A DNA stretch of 14,157 nt from JAHITU01 sp043800905 (GCA_043800905.1 JAZDMO010000010.1:1-14157), one strand, 5' to 3'; positions 5,733 through 12,824 are shown, counted from the stretch's first letter. Notes: a model not told the origin generated them from the sequence alone. Numbers and translations are program-made.

Positions 5733-6836
5733 ATGCCTCAAAAGAAAAAAGCCGATAAAATTTTTGTTTTAATTTTTTCCATTTTAATTTCTTTTGGTTT
5801 CTTCTTATTTGCTTCAGCTTCCTTAGGTGTTTTTGCAAAAAATAAAGATTCTTTTATTTCTGTTTTTATGAACCAAACTTTTCTTGGGTTAGGAGTGGGA
5901 CTTTTAATTTTATTTATTTTATCTCATATTCATTACAAAAAATATAAACAATATGCTTTTTATTTATTTTTGGTAGGACTAATTATTTCTTGTTTAGTTT
6001 TTGTTCCAGGTTTAGGTATTAAACATGGAGGAGCTCGGCGTTGGTTAGATGTTTTAGGTTTTTCTTTTCAAACAGCTGAGTTTTTAAAATTTAGTTTTGT
6101 TTTGTATTTTGCAGCTTTACTTTCTTCCTTTAGTTCAAAAATTCAGCAATGGCAGTTTTCAGCTTTACCAACCACTATCCTTTTGTTAATTATCTCTATA
6201 ATTTCTTTTCTTCAGCCTGATTATGGAACTTTTATTATCATTGCTATTACTGCTGTTGGTATGGTTTTTGTCGCAGGAATTCGAATAAAACATTTAGCTG
6301 TCATTATTGGTTCTGCTTTGGTGACAGTAGTTCCTATTGCTCTTTATTTTAAACCTTATGTTTGGCAAAGACTTCTTACTTTTTTTCATCCTACAGAAAA
6401 TATCTTAAGTTCTGGTTATCAAATTACTCAATCTTTAATTGCTATTGGTTCAGGAGGTATTTTTGGTAAAGGTTTTGGAAAAAGTATTCAAAAATTTGGT
6501 TTGTTGCCAGAACCAATGGGGGATTCCATTTTTGCAGTCACGGCAGAAGAATGGGGTTTTGTTGGCTCTATGATTTTATTAAGTCTTTTTTTGCTTTTTG
6601 CTTTTAGAGGCTTTCAAATTGCTAATAAATCAAGTGATGTTTTTGGTAGACTATTAGGTGTTGGAATTGTTATACTTATAGTGTCCCAATCATTTATTAA
6701 TGTGGCTTCTATGCTAAACATTTTACCGATGATTGGAATGCCTTTGATTTTTGTCAGCCAAGGCGGAACCGCTTTATTGTTTGCTTTAGCAGAGGTTGGA
6801 ATACTTTTAAATATTTCGAAATACAAAAAGTCATGA
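5733..6836 (+). CDS. ftsW: FtsW-type SEDS peptidoglycan glycosyltransferase
   Basis: SEDS enzymes polymerise lipid II into glycan strands in the membrane, with a partner penicillin-binding protein for cross-linking. The 367-residue product has about ten membrane helices. It carries the signatures GGARRWLDVLGFSFQTAE (about residues 100-117), FLQPDYGT, SGYQITQSLIAIGSGGIFGK and LLPEPMGDSIFAVTAEEWGF. The Asp in PEPMGD (about residue 264) matches the catalytic Asp of RodA. The next gene, murG, makes the substrate, as in ftsW-murG pairs of division clusters, so FtsW is preferred to RodA. I chose ATG 5733 (MPQKKKADK) over an in-frame TTG at 5712, because a -10 box overlaps the earlier start. Confidence 0.92.
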   Translation: MPQKKKADKIFVLIFSILISFGFFLFASASLGVFAKNKDSFISVFMNQTFLGLGVGLLILFILSHIHYKKYKQYAFYLFLVGLIISCLVFVPGLGIKHGGARRWLDVLGFSFQTAEFLKFSFVLYFAALLSSFSSKIQQWQFSALPTTILLLIISIISFLQPDYGTFIIIAITAVGMVFVAGIRIKHLAVIIGSALVTVVPIALYFKPYVWQRLLTFFHPTENILSSGYQITQSLIAIGSGGIFGKGFGKSIQKFGLLPEPMGDSIFAVTAEEWGFVGSMILLSLFLLFAFRGFQIANKSSDVFGRLLGVGIVILIVSQSFINVASMLNILPMIGMPLIFVSQGGTALLFALAEVGILLNISKYKKS

Positions 6837-6845
6837 AAACACTAA

Positions 6846-6861
6846 TCCGCCAGCTGGCGGA
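6846..6861. repeat. GC-rich 16-bp palindrome between ftsW and murG
   Basis: TCCGCCAGCTGGCGGA is a perfect palindrome in an otherwise AT-rich 80-base gap. It stands out in base composition and resembles the GC-rich palindromes at 12577-12600 and 12720-12741, so it is probably one of the scattered repeats of this genome and not a terminator. Confidence 0.7.
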
Positions 6862-6916
6862 ACAAGAACATTAAAACACCTAAATATTAAAGCATTAAAA
6901 CAAATAACAAATTTAT

Positions 6917-8053
6917 ATGAAAATTATTTTAACAGGGGGGGATAGTGGAGGCCATTTTTATCCATTAATTGCTGTGGCTCAGGAAATAAACAGACTTGTT
7001 GCGGAAAGAAAATTATTAGTGCCTAAATTGTATTATTTATCTAATAAACCCTATGACAAAAAACTTTTATTTGAAACAGGAATCGAGTTTAAAAAAATTA
7101 CTGCAGGAAAATTAAGAAGATATTTTTCAATTCTTAATTTTTTTGGTTTGTTTAAAACTGCTTGGGGATTTATAAAATCTTTGTGGTTGGTTTTTAATAT
7201 TTTCCCAGATGTAATTTTTACTAATGGTGGTAATGTTGCTTTTCCAGTTTTATTAGCTGCTAAGTTTTTTAAGATCCCTGTTTTTGTTCATATATCTGAT
7301 TCTGTTCCGGGAAGGACAAATTTATGGGCAGCTAATTTTGCAGAAAGAGTTTCTTTGGCTTTTCCAGAAGCTTCTGCTTATTTAAAGACAGATAAGGATA
7401 AGATAGCAGTTATGGGTAACCCTCTAAGAAAAGAGATGATTATTCCTTTAGAGAGCGGAGCTAGTGAATTTTTACAGTTAGAATTAAATATTCCAACTAT
7501 TTTTGTTTTGGGTGGTTCTAGCGGAGCGAAAACTATTAACGAAAATCTTTTAGACGCTTTGCCAACACTTTTGAAAAAATATCAAATTATCCATCAAACA
7601 GGGAAAGAATTATTTGAAGAAAATAAAAATATTTCACAAGTAATTCTTGAAAAAAGTGAATATAAAAATCGTTATAAAATTTTTCCTTATTTAAATACTT
7701 TAGCCATGAGAATGTCTGCTGGAGCCTCTCAATTAATTATTTCTCGAGCAGGGGCTGGTTCTATTTCCGAGATTGCAGTTTGGGGTAAACCTAGTATTAT
7801 CATTCCTATTCCCGAAAGTGTTAGCGGTGATCAAAGGAAAAATGCTTTTGCCTATGCTCGAGCAGGTGCTTGTGTAGTAATTGAACAGGAAAATTTAACT
7901 CCGCAATTATTTTTAGCTGAAATTGAAAAATTAATAGAAGATAAGAAAAAAATGAACAAGTTAGCGCAAAAAGCTAAAGAATTTTCGAAAGTAGACGCTT
8001 CAGAAAAAATTGCTCAAGAAATATTAAAAGTGGTTATTGATCATACAGAATAA
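6917..8053 (+). CDS. murG: UDP-N-acetylglucosamine transferase MurG
   Basis: MurG adds GlcNAc to lipid I on the inner face of the membrane to make lipid II. The 378-residue protein has the two Rossmann halves of the GT28 family. The N-terminal glycine loop reads LTGGDSGGHFYP, with Asp-Ser where GGTGGH is usual. HISDSVPGRTN corresponds to the usual HEQNSVPG. VLGGSSGAKTINE opens the second half, and SRAGAGSISEIAVWGKPSII with SGDQRKNA forms the UDP-GlcNAc site. The length is slightly above the usual 350-360. No SD precedes the ATG. It lies 80 bases after ftsW and 4 bases before gltX, so the three are likely one transcript. Confidence 0.95.
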   Translation: MKIILTGGDSGGHFYPLIAVAQEINRLVAERKLLVPKLYYLSNKPYDKKLLFETGIEFKKITAGKLRRYFSILNFFGLFKTAWGFIKSLWLVFNIFPDVIFTNGGNVAFPVLLAAKFFKIPVFVHISDSVPGRTNLWAANFAERVSLAFPEASAYLKTDKDKIAVMGNPLRKEMIIPLESGASEFLQLELNIPTIFVLGGSSGAKTINENLLDALPTLLKKYQIIHQTGKELFEENKNISQVILEKSEYKNRYKIFPYLNTLAMRMSAGASQLIISRAGAGSISEIAVWGKPSIIIPIPESVSGDQRKNAFAYARAGACVVIEQENLTPQLFLAEIEKLIEDKKKMNKLAQKAKEFSKVDASEKIAQEILKVVIDHTE

Positions 8054-8057
8054 GATT

Positions 8058-9575
8058 ATGGAAGAAATAAAAGAAAACAAAAAAATAAGAGTTAGATTTG
8101 CTCCTTCTCCAACAGGCTCTATTCATGTGGGAAATTTAAGAACAGCCTTGTTTGCTTGGTTATTTGCTCGTCATCATGGAGGGTCATTTTTGGTAAGGAT
8201 TGAAGACACTGACAGAAAAAGATTACAGGATGATTCAATTAAAAAAATTTTTGAAGCTTTGGATTGGGTTGGAATGGGTCTTGATGAAGGTGTTTTTATG
8301 GATGAGAAAAGAAACATTTCTCAAAAAGGAAATTTTGGTCCGTATATTCAATCAGAGAGATTAGATATTTATCAGCAATTTATTCAGAAATTATTAGAGG
8401 AAGGAAATGCTTATTATTGTTTTTGTACAGAAGAACGTTTGAAAGAGGTCCATGAAAGACAACAATTAGAGAAAAAACCTTTAATGTATGATAAACATTG
8501 TCGTAATCTTAGCTCTGAAGAAGTTAAAGCAAAAATAGCTAACGGAGAAAAGTATGTGATTAGAATGAAAGTGCCTGAAAATCAAATACTTCAATTTACT
8601 GATAAGGTTTTTGGAAAAATTTCAGTTAAATCAGAAATTGTCGATGATCAGGTTTTGATTAAAGCCGATGGTTTTCCAACCTATCATTTTGCGGTAGTAG
8701 TCGATGATCATTTAATGCAAATCTCACATGTTTTTCGAGGAGAAGATTGGATTCCAAGTGCTCCTAAACATGTTTTATTGTATCAATTTTTTGGATGGGA
8801 AATGCCGATTTTTGTACATTTACCAAATGTGTTAGGAGAAGACAAAAAGAAACTTTCTAAAAGAGCTGGAGCAGTGAGTGTTGAAGATTTTATGCAGAAA
8901 GGTTATTTACCAGAAGCTCTTGTTAATTTTTTGTCTTTGTTGGGTTGGAATTCTAAGACTGAACAGGAAATATTTAGCCGTTCAGAACTGATTAATCTTT
9001 TTAATATTGAAGGATTAAATAAATCAGGAGCTATTTTAAATTATCAAAAATTAAATTGGTTCAATAAGGAATATATTAAATTAATGCCAGATAAAGATTT
9101 TAAAAATAAAGTTTTGGAATTTTTGTCTGAAGGTTTTAAAAACAATTTAAAAACTAAACCAGAAATATTTACTAAAGTTTTACCAGTTATTCAAGAAAGG
9201 ATTGAAAAATTTGAAGATGTTATTGAAATGGAACAAGTAGGGGAGTTAAATTATTATTTTAACCAACCTGATTACGAATTGGAAAAAATATTATGGAAAG
9301 AAGAAAACGATTTTGAAAAATTAGAAGAAAAATTAAGTAAAAGTATTTTACTTTTGGATGAAGTAAATGATTTCACCGCCGAAAATATTAAAGAAAAAAT
9401 TTGGGATTATGCTTCTGAACAGGGGAGAGGTTCAGTTCTTTGGCCGATGCGCTATGCTTTATCGGGTAAAGATAAATCCCCTGATCCTTTTGTTTTGGCT
9501 TCTATTTTAGGAAAAGAAGAAACAAAAAAGAGATTAAGTTATGCTATTGAAAAAATTAAATCAAATAAAAAATAA
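8058..9575 (+). CDS. gltX: glutamyl-tRNA synthetase
   Basis: This class I synthetase charges tRNA(Glu), and possibly tRNA(Gln) where glutamine is made by GatCAB; the window does not show which. The 505-residue product begins MEEIKENKKIRVRFAPSPTG, with the HIGH motif as HVGN (23-26). A Cys-x-Cys...Cys set (C121, C123, C148) is in the position of a zinc site. VFRGEDWIPSAPKH marks the tRNA acceptor contact, and KLSKR (265-269) is the KMSKS loop. The C-terminal half is the helical anticodon domain. ATG 8058 is chosen over an in-frame TTG at 8037 inside murG. It sits 4 bases after the murG stop without an SD, which suggests coupling. Confidence 0.96.
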   Translation: MEEIKENKKIRVRFAPSPTGSIHVGNLRTALFAWLFARHHGGSFLVRIEDTDRKRLQDDSIKKIFEALDWVGMGLDEGVFMDEKRNISQKGNFGPYIQSERLDIYQQFIQKLLEEGNAYYCFCTEERLKEVHERQQLEKKPLMYDKHCRNLSSEEVKAKIANGEKYVIRMKVPENQILQFTDKVFGKISVKSEIVDDQVLIKADGFPTYHFAVVVDDHLMQISHVFRGEDWIPSAPKHVLLYQFFGWEMPIFVHLPNVLGEDKKKLSKRAGAVSVEDFMQKGYLPEALVNFLSLLGWNSKTEQEIFSRSELINLFNIEGLNKSGAILNYQKLNWFNKEYIKLMPDKDFKNKVLEFLSEGFKNNLKTKPEIFTKVLPVIQERIEKFEDVIEMEQVGELNYYFNQPDYELEKILWKEENDFEKLEEKLSKSILLLDEVNDFTAENIKEKIWDYASEQGRGSVLWPMRYALSGKDKSPDPFVLASILGKEETKKRLSYAIEKIKSNKK

Positions 9576-9630
9576 ATTTATTAAACAAAATTTGTCATTA
9601 CGAGTGTTTACATTTATTTCAGGTATAGGA

Positions 9631-9662
9631 AGGCTTTTTTGTTTTTTAAAACAAAAAAGCCT
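9631..9662. repeat. 15-bp inverted repeat between gltX and the LytM gene
   Basis: AGGCTTTTTTGTTTT and its exact complement are separated by two bases. There is no T tract after the stem, so it is not a standard terminator. With GTCATTACGAG at about 9594-9604 it marks this stretch as repeat-bearing intergenic DNA, which argues against coding here. Confidence 0.7.
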
Positions 9663-9675
9663 AACAGGGCAGACT

Positions 9676-10965
9676 TTGTTTAAAAGTTTTTTAAACATCG
9701 GCGTAATTATTATTTTAATAGTTAATTTAATTTTGCCTGTTGGAATAAGGGCTGCTAATATTGATGAATTAAAATTTAAAATTTCTGAAAAGAATCAAGA
9801 AATGCAACAATTGGAAGCTGAGATTGAGAAATGGGAAGGGGAATTAAAGGTTGTTGGAGAACAAAAAAAGACCTTAAGCAGTGAAGTTAATTATTTAAGT
9901 ACTACAGAAAAAAAATTAACCACTGATTTGTCTTTGACAGCTAAACAGATTGAAAGTACTAATTTAAAAATTCAACAATTAAGTTTAGAGATAGGAGATA
10001 AAAATAATAACATTGAAAAAAATGAATTAGCTTTAGCTGAAGCAATGAGGGGAATTAATGAAAAGGAATCTTATACTATGCTAGAGATTGTTTTAGCTAA
10101 CAAAACTATGTCAGATTTTTGGAATGATTTAGAATCTTTGCAAAATTTACAAAATGAAATTAATTTAAAAACAAAAACATTGAAAGAATTAAAAACTGGT
10201 TTAGAAATAAATAAAACAGAATCAGAAATAAATAAAGAAAATCTTTCTGCTTATAAAAATAAACTTTCTGATCAAAAACAAATTGTGGCTGAAACTAAAA
10301 CAGAAAAAAATCAACTTTTGACCGTGACAAAAAATCAAGAATCAACTTATCAAAAAATTCTTGAAGAAAAATTAGCGTTAAAGAAAGCTTTTGAAGATGA
10401 ATTAGCGCAATTTGAAGAGGCATTAAGAATTGCTATTGACCCAAATAGTATTCCCAATGCGAATAACAGTATTTTATCTTGGCCTCTAAATCCAGTAAGG
10501 ATTACACAATATTTTGGTAATACACCTTTTGCTACAGCTAACCCTCAAGTTTATAACGGTGGGGGTCATAATGGAGTGGATTTTGGAGCCTCTACGGGGA
10601 CTAGTATTAAAACTGCTTTAAGTGGAACGATTGAAGCTGTGGGTGATACCGATACTGCTTGCCCAGGGGCTTCTTATGGGAAATGGGTTTTAGTTCGCCA
10701 TCCTAATGGGCTTTCCTCCCTTTACGCTCATTTATCTTTAATTAAAGTTTCAGAAGGCCAGTCAGTGGTGACAGGGGATGTTATTGGTTATAGTGGAAAT
10801 ACTGGTTATTCAACTGGTCCACATTTACATTTTACCGTTTATGCTACACAAGGAGTCCGAGTACAAAGTTATAATTTTAAATCTTGCAAAGGTAAAACTA
10901 CTACTATGCCAATTGCTACTAAAGAAGCTTACTTGAATCCTCTATCATATTTACCAGAGTTATAA
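9676..10965 (+). CDS. EnvC/PcsB-like coiled-coil LytM (M23) peptidase
   Basis: The protein is a probable exported murein hydrolase or amidase activator that acts at division. From TTG 9676 (AGGG 6 bases before) it has 429 residues. A signal-type helix lies at about 6-25 (IGVIIILIVNLILPVGIRA). A long coiled coil spans about 28-255 (heptads of L, E, K, Q). An M23 domain follows with GGHNGVDFG, YAHLSLI, SGNTGYSTGPHLHF and the full zinc set: H298 and D302 in HNGVD, H383 and H385 in HLHF. Because the zinc set is intact it may be a real endopeptidase, unlike degenerate EnvC. An in-frame ATG at 9541 overlaps gltX by 35 bases and would add 45 residues. I reject it because it would code through repeats and push the helix to residue 51. 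GTG 9604 is another option. Confidence 0.88.
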   Translation: MFKSFLNIGVIIILIVNLILPVGIRAANIDELKFKISEKNQEMQQLEAEIEKWEGELKVVGEQKKTLSSEVNYLSTTEKKLTTDLSLTAKQIESTNLKIQQLSLEIGDKNNNIEKNELALAEAMRGINEKESYTMLEIVLANKTMSDFWNDLESLQNLQNEINLKTKTLKELKTGLEINKTESEINKENLSAYKNKLSDQKQIVAETKTEKNQLLTVTKNQESTYQKILEEKLALKKAFEDELAQFEEALRIAIDPNSIPNANNSILSWPLNPVRITQYFGNTPFATANPQVYNGGGHNGVDFGASTGTSIKTALSGTIEAVGDTDTACPGASYGKWVLVRHPNGLSSLYAHLSLIKVSEGQSVVTGDVIGYSGNTGYSTGPHLHFTVYATQGVRVQSYNFKSCKGKTTTMPIATKEAYLNPLSYLPEL

Positions 10966-11006
10966 AAAAAGTAAGTGGTGCGAATAATTATGAATAAAAA
11001 TAAAAT

Positions 11007-11030
11007 GGATTTTGTCTCACAAAATCCTTT
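11007..11030 (+). terminator. terminator-like hairpin after the LytM gene
   Basis: GGATTTTGT (11007-11015) pairs perfectly with 11019-11027 around CTC and is followed by a short, broken T run. The same GGATTTTG core occurs in the hairpin at 12645-12671, so it may be a repeat doing duty as a terminator. Confidence 0.6.
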
Positions 11031-11072
11031 ATATTGTCCACTTTTTAGTTTTTAATTTATTTATTAATTATA

Positions 11073-11078
11073 TATAAT
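11073..11078 (+). promoter_or_regulatory. -10 box before the 11096 gene
   Basis: A consensus TATAAT lies 17 bases before the ATG at 11096, giving a predicted leader of about 10 bases and no SD. I see no clear -35. Confidence 0.4.
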
Positions 11079-11095
11079 TGGTTTTAAGAAAACTT

Positions 11096-11395
11096 ATGAT
11101 TAATTTTGAAAAATTTCATGGGGATCAAAGAGGTTTAGTTAATTGGATAATAATTATTATCATTGCGATTATTGTTTTGAGTTATTTTGGTTTTGATATT
11201 CGGGCGATTATCGAAGATGATAATACTCAGAATAATGTGGGTTATGTGTGGGGTGGGGTAGTCTATGTCTGGGAGACCTATTTATCCGGCCCTTTTGATT
11301 ATCTGTGGAATGATATTTTTATAGACTTGATCTGGGATACTTTTATTGATGCTATGCAAAGAATTAAAAATGGTGGTTCTATCCAAGATTTTTAA
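11096..11395 (+). CDS. small single-span membrane protein
   Basis: The predicted protein has 99 residues and I do not recognise it. A short hydrophilic start (MINFEKFHGDQRGLVN) leads into one strong transmembrane helix at about 17-33 (WIIIIIIAIIVLSYFGF). An acidic linker (EDDNTQNN) follows, then an unusually aromatic tail rich in Trp, Tyr and Phe (YVWGGVVYVWETYLSGPFDY and beyond) that may lie along the membrane. ATG 11096 is chosen over an in-frame TTG at 11078, which overlaps the -10 box. It has no SD, like the core genes, and stands between the LytM peptidase and dut. It could be an envelope protein of this lineage. Confidence 0.75.
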   Translation: MINFEKFHGDQRGLVNWIIIIIIAIIVLSYFGFDIRAIIEDDNTQNNVGYVWGGVVYVWETYLSGPFDYLWNDIFIDLIWDTFIDAMQRIKNGGSIQDF

Positions 11396-11545
11396 TTTTT
11401 AAAATTTTTTATTTTAAGTAGGGAAGTGGTTTGTGCGAAGCATATACTAGTCAAAAGTTCTTAAAGTCCATAAAGTCAAAAGTTGAAAAATCGCAAAGCG
11501 ATTTTTCCATAATACATAATACTTGATACATAATACATATTTATC
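11396..11545 (+). repeat. intergenic hairpin plus TAATACAT repeat before the 11546 gene
   Basis: From about 11462 the unit holds AGTCCATAAAGTC (shared with rnpB), ATAAAGTCAAAAGT (11470-11483, shared with 12498-12511) and a perfect 10-bp hairpin GAAAAATCGC-AAA-GCGATTTTTC (11485-11507). TTTTTCCATAATACAT and further TAATACAT/TTGATACATA units reach almost to the ATG at 11546. It is the most complete copy of the family in the window. TTGATA and TACATA pieces could supply a promoter, but spacing is poor. Confidence 0.75.
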
Positions 11546-11665
11546 ATGTGGGAAAAAATTTTAATAATCGGTTTAGTTATTTTTACTTTATTGCTTTATG
11601 CAACCACTGTTCACGTGCAAGAAGTTTTAGATGATCCTATAATCGATAGTCATATTTCTTTTTAA
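11546..11665 (+). CDS. 39-residue single-helix membrane peptide
   Basis: The frame begins MWEKILIIGLVIFTLLLYAT, so residues 4-19 form a strong membrane helix. A short tail follows (TVHVQEVLDDPIIDSHISF) with acidic residues. There is no SD, as for core genes here. The stop is 5 bases before the dut ATG, which suggests co-transcription and coupling. The ORF is too short to rule out chance on length alone. The clean helix, the ATG right after a repeat that elsewhere precedes ftsQ, and the tight spacing to dut support it. The function is unknown. Confidence 0.6.
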   Translation: MWEKILIIGLVIFTLLLYATTVHVQEVLDDPIIDSHISF

Positions 11666-11670
11666 ATTAA

Positions 11671-12096
11671 ATGCAATTAAAAATTAAAAAATTAAAATCT
11701 GATGCTGTTTTACCAGATTATTTTTATCAAGGTGATGCTGGTTTGAATTTATATTCAAATATTGATTTAGAAATTAAATCTATGGAACGGGTAATTATTT
11801 CCACAGGAATTGTTATGGAAATTCCAAATGGTTATGTTGGTTTAATTTGGGATCGGAGTTCTTTGGGTATCAAAGAAATTATAAAAACCTTAGGAGGAGT
11901 GATTGATTCTGGTTACCGTGGCGAAATTAGAGTTGGGTTAATTAATTTATCTGATAAAAATTTTTCTATTGTTAAAGGTCAAAAAATTGCTCAGATGATA
12001 ATTCAAAAACATGAAAATCCTGAAATAGTTGAAGTTGAAAAATTGTCTGAAAGTGAAAGACAGGATAAAACTTTCGGTAGTAGCGATAGACATTAG
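11671..12096 (+). CDS. dut: dUTP diphosphatase (trimeric dUTPase)
   Basis: dUTPase hydrolyses dUTP to dUMP and pyrophosphate, keeping uracil out of DNA and feeding dTMP synthesis. The 141-residue protein has all five motifs in order: DAGLNLYS (motif 1; Asn where Asp is usual), DRSSLG (2), GGVIDSGYRGEIRVGLIN (3), KGQKIAQMII (4) and TFGSSDRH at the C-terminus (5, the mobile arm; GFGSTG is usual). This indicates a homotrimeric enzyme with an intact catalytic Asp in motif 3. No SD precedes the ATG, which lies 5 bases after the membrane-peptide gene. It is the last + strand core gene before the gene direction changes. Confidence 0.95.
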   Translation: MQLKIKKLKSDAVLPDYFYQGDAGLNLYSNIDLEIKSMERVIISTGIVMEIPNGYVGLIWDRSSLGIKEIIKTLGGVIDSGYRGEIRVGLINLSDKNFSIVKGQKIAQMIIQKHENPEIVEVEKLSESERQDKTFGSSDRH

Positions 12097-12340
12097 AAAA
12101 CTGTTTAGTTATATGATGAATGATACCTTTTGTCATATAAAATCGCTTAAAACTCAGTTTTGAGCCTCAAAATATGGCTTAAAATAATAGGATTATTATA
12201 ATGGTTTTTAAGGCCTTTTTTGACTTTTTTGATAGATTTTATTACTTATTTAGGCGGTAAATCGGGAGAGATTTAAGATTACTTCTATTATCTTCAGCTG
12301 AGAATTAAGAGATAAAACTATTTATTTTTGTTTTGTTGAT

Positions 12341-12349
12341 TGTGGATAA
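12341..12349 (-). promoter_or_regulatory. perfect DnaA-box match
   Basis: TGTGGATAA is the exact complement of the consensus TTATCCACA. A second, one-mismatch site (TTATCCAAA, 12416-12424) faces it across the dif-like repeat. One perfect 9-mer in AT-rich DNA can arise by chance, and there is no cluster as expected of an origin. Confidence 0.4.
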
Positions 12350-12372
12350 CTTTATAATAGTTCTTTAACCTA

Positions 12373-12400
12373 ATGTCGCAAAAGATATATTGTGCGACCC
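12373..12400. other. dif-like site, 11-6-11 inverted repeat
   Basis: Two arms, ATGTCGCAAAA and TTGTGCGACCC, flank the hexamer GATATA. Nine bases of each arm are inverted copies with one mismatch. This is the size and plan of XerC/XerD sites. The left arm shares CGCA-AA with the E. coli dif arm, and the centre shares TATA. The site lies where gene direction converges, as expected near a replication terminus. It could instead be a regulator site or a hairpin. Confidence 0.4.
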
Positions 12401-12576
12401 TATTATAATAAAACTTTATCCAAATAAATTTTTTCCCCTAACCAATTTTAACCCCCCTTCTCCACCAACACAGAGTAGTTGGCAGGTTTGTAGATTTATA
12501 AAGTCAAAAGTATTTTTATATTTTGTTCTCCCCTGAGTTTTGATGATTATTTTTAAAAATTTGGATTCCGTCTAAG

Positions 12577-12606
12577 CTTGCCTGCCGGCAGAGGCAGGTC
12601 CAGCAT
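12577..12606. repeat. GC-rich palindromic repeat, copy 1
   Basis: TTGCCTGCCGGCAGAGGCAGG followed by TCCAG is an imperfect palindrome around CCGG. A close copy with the same TCCAG suffix lies at 12720-12746. The sharp GC rise against AT-rich surroundings marks it as a repeat. Confidence 0.7.
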
Positions 12607-12644
12607 AAAATCTAAAATCTCTGGACTGCTTCGTGCCTCGCAGA

Positions 12645-12671
12645 GACGGATTTTGCTTCGCAAAATCCGTC
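12645..12671. repeat. 12-bp perfect hairpin with a TTC loop
   Basis: GACGGATTTTGC pairs with 12660-12671 around TTC, giving the TGCTTCGCA tip. The same design (CGCTTCGCG) is seen after serS, and the GGATTTTG core after the LytM gene. There is no T tract beyond it. Confidence 0.7.
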
Positions 12672-12677
12672 CGTTTT

Positions 12678-12746
12678 GTCATTGCGAGAATAAATTTTCG
12701 CAAAAATTTATTCGTGACAACCTGCCTGCCGGCAGGCAGGTCCAGT
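12678..12746. repeat. GTCATTGCGAG element with a 22-bp GC-rich palindrome
   Basis: It begins GTCATTGCGAG, as at 4474-4485. An 11-bp AT-rich hairpin (12688-12698 with 12703-12713) follows, then CGTGACAA and a perfect 22-bp palindrome at 12720-12741 centred on CCGG (CCTGCCTGCCGGCAGGCAGG within). It looks like two repeat types set end to end. Confidence 0.7.
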
Positions 12747-12792
12747 AAATAAACGTTGTTAGAGTTTACGAAGTAATCCGGTGTTTATTTTT

Positions 12793-12824
12793 TTTAATAA
12801 AAAAAAGCCCCCGAAAGGGCTTTT
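12793..12824 (-). terminator. terminator of the 12852-13103 gene
   Basis: AAAAGCCC (12803-12810) pairs with GGGCTTTT (12817-12824). On the - strand the stem continues into eight T residues (complement of 12799-12806) and more T-rich sequence. Confidence 0.88.

Noticed and set aside
9631..9662. gltX terminator
   Set aside because: The inverted repeat is strong, but no T tract follows on either strand beyond the stem itself.
12201..12260. 19-codon frame MVFKAFFDFFDRFYYLFRR
   Set aside because: The peptide is strikingly aromatic and AGGA lies 8 bases upstream, so a toxin-like peptide came to mind. But TTT codons are expected by chance in T-rich DNA, and the TATAAT overlaps the ATG so cannot drive it.
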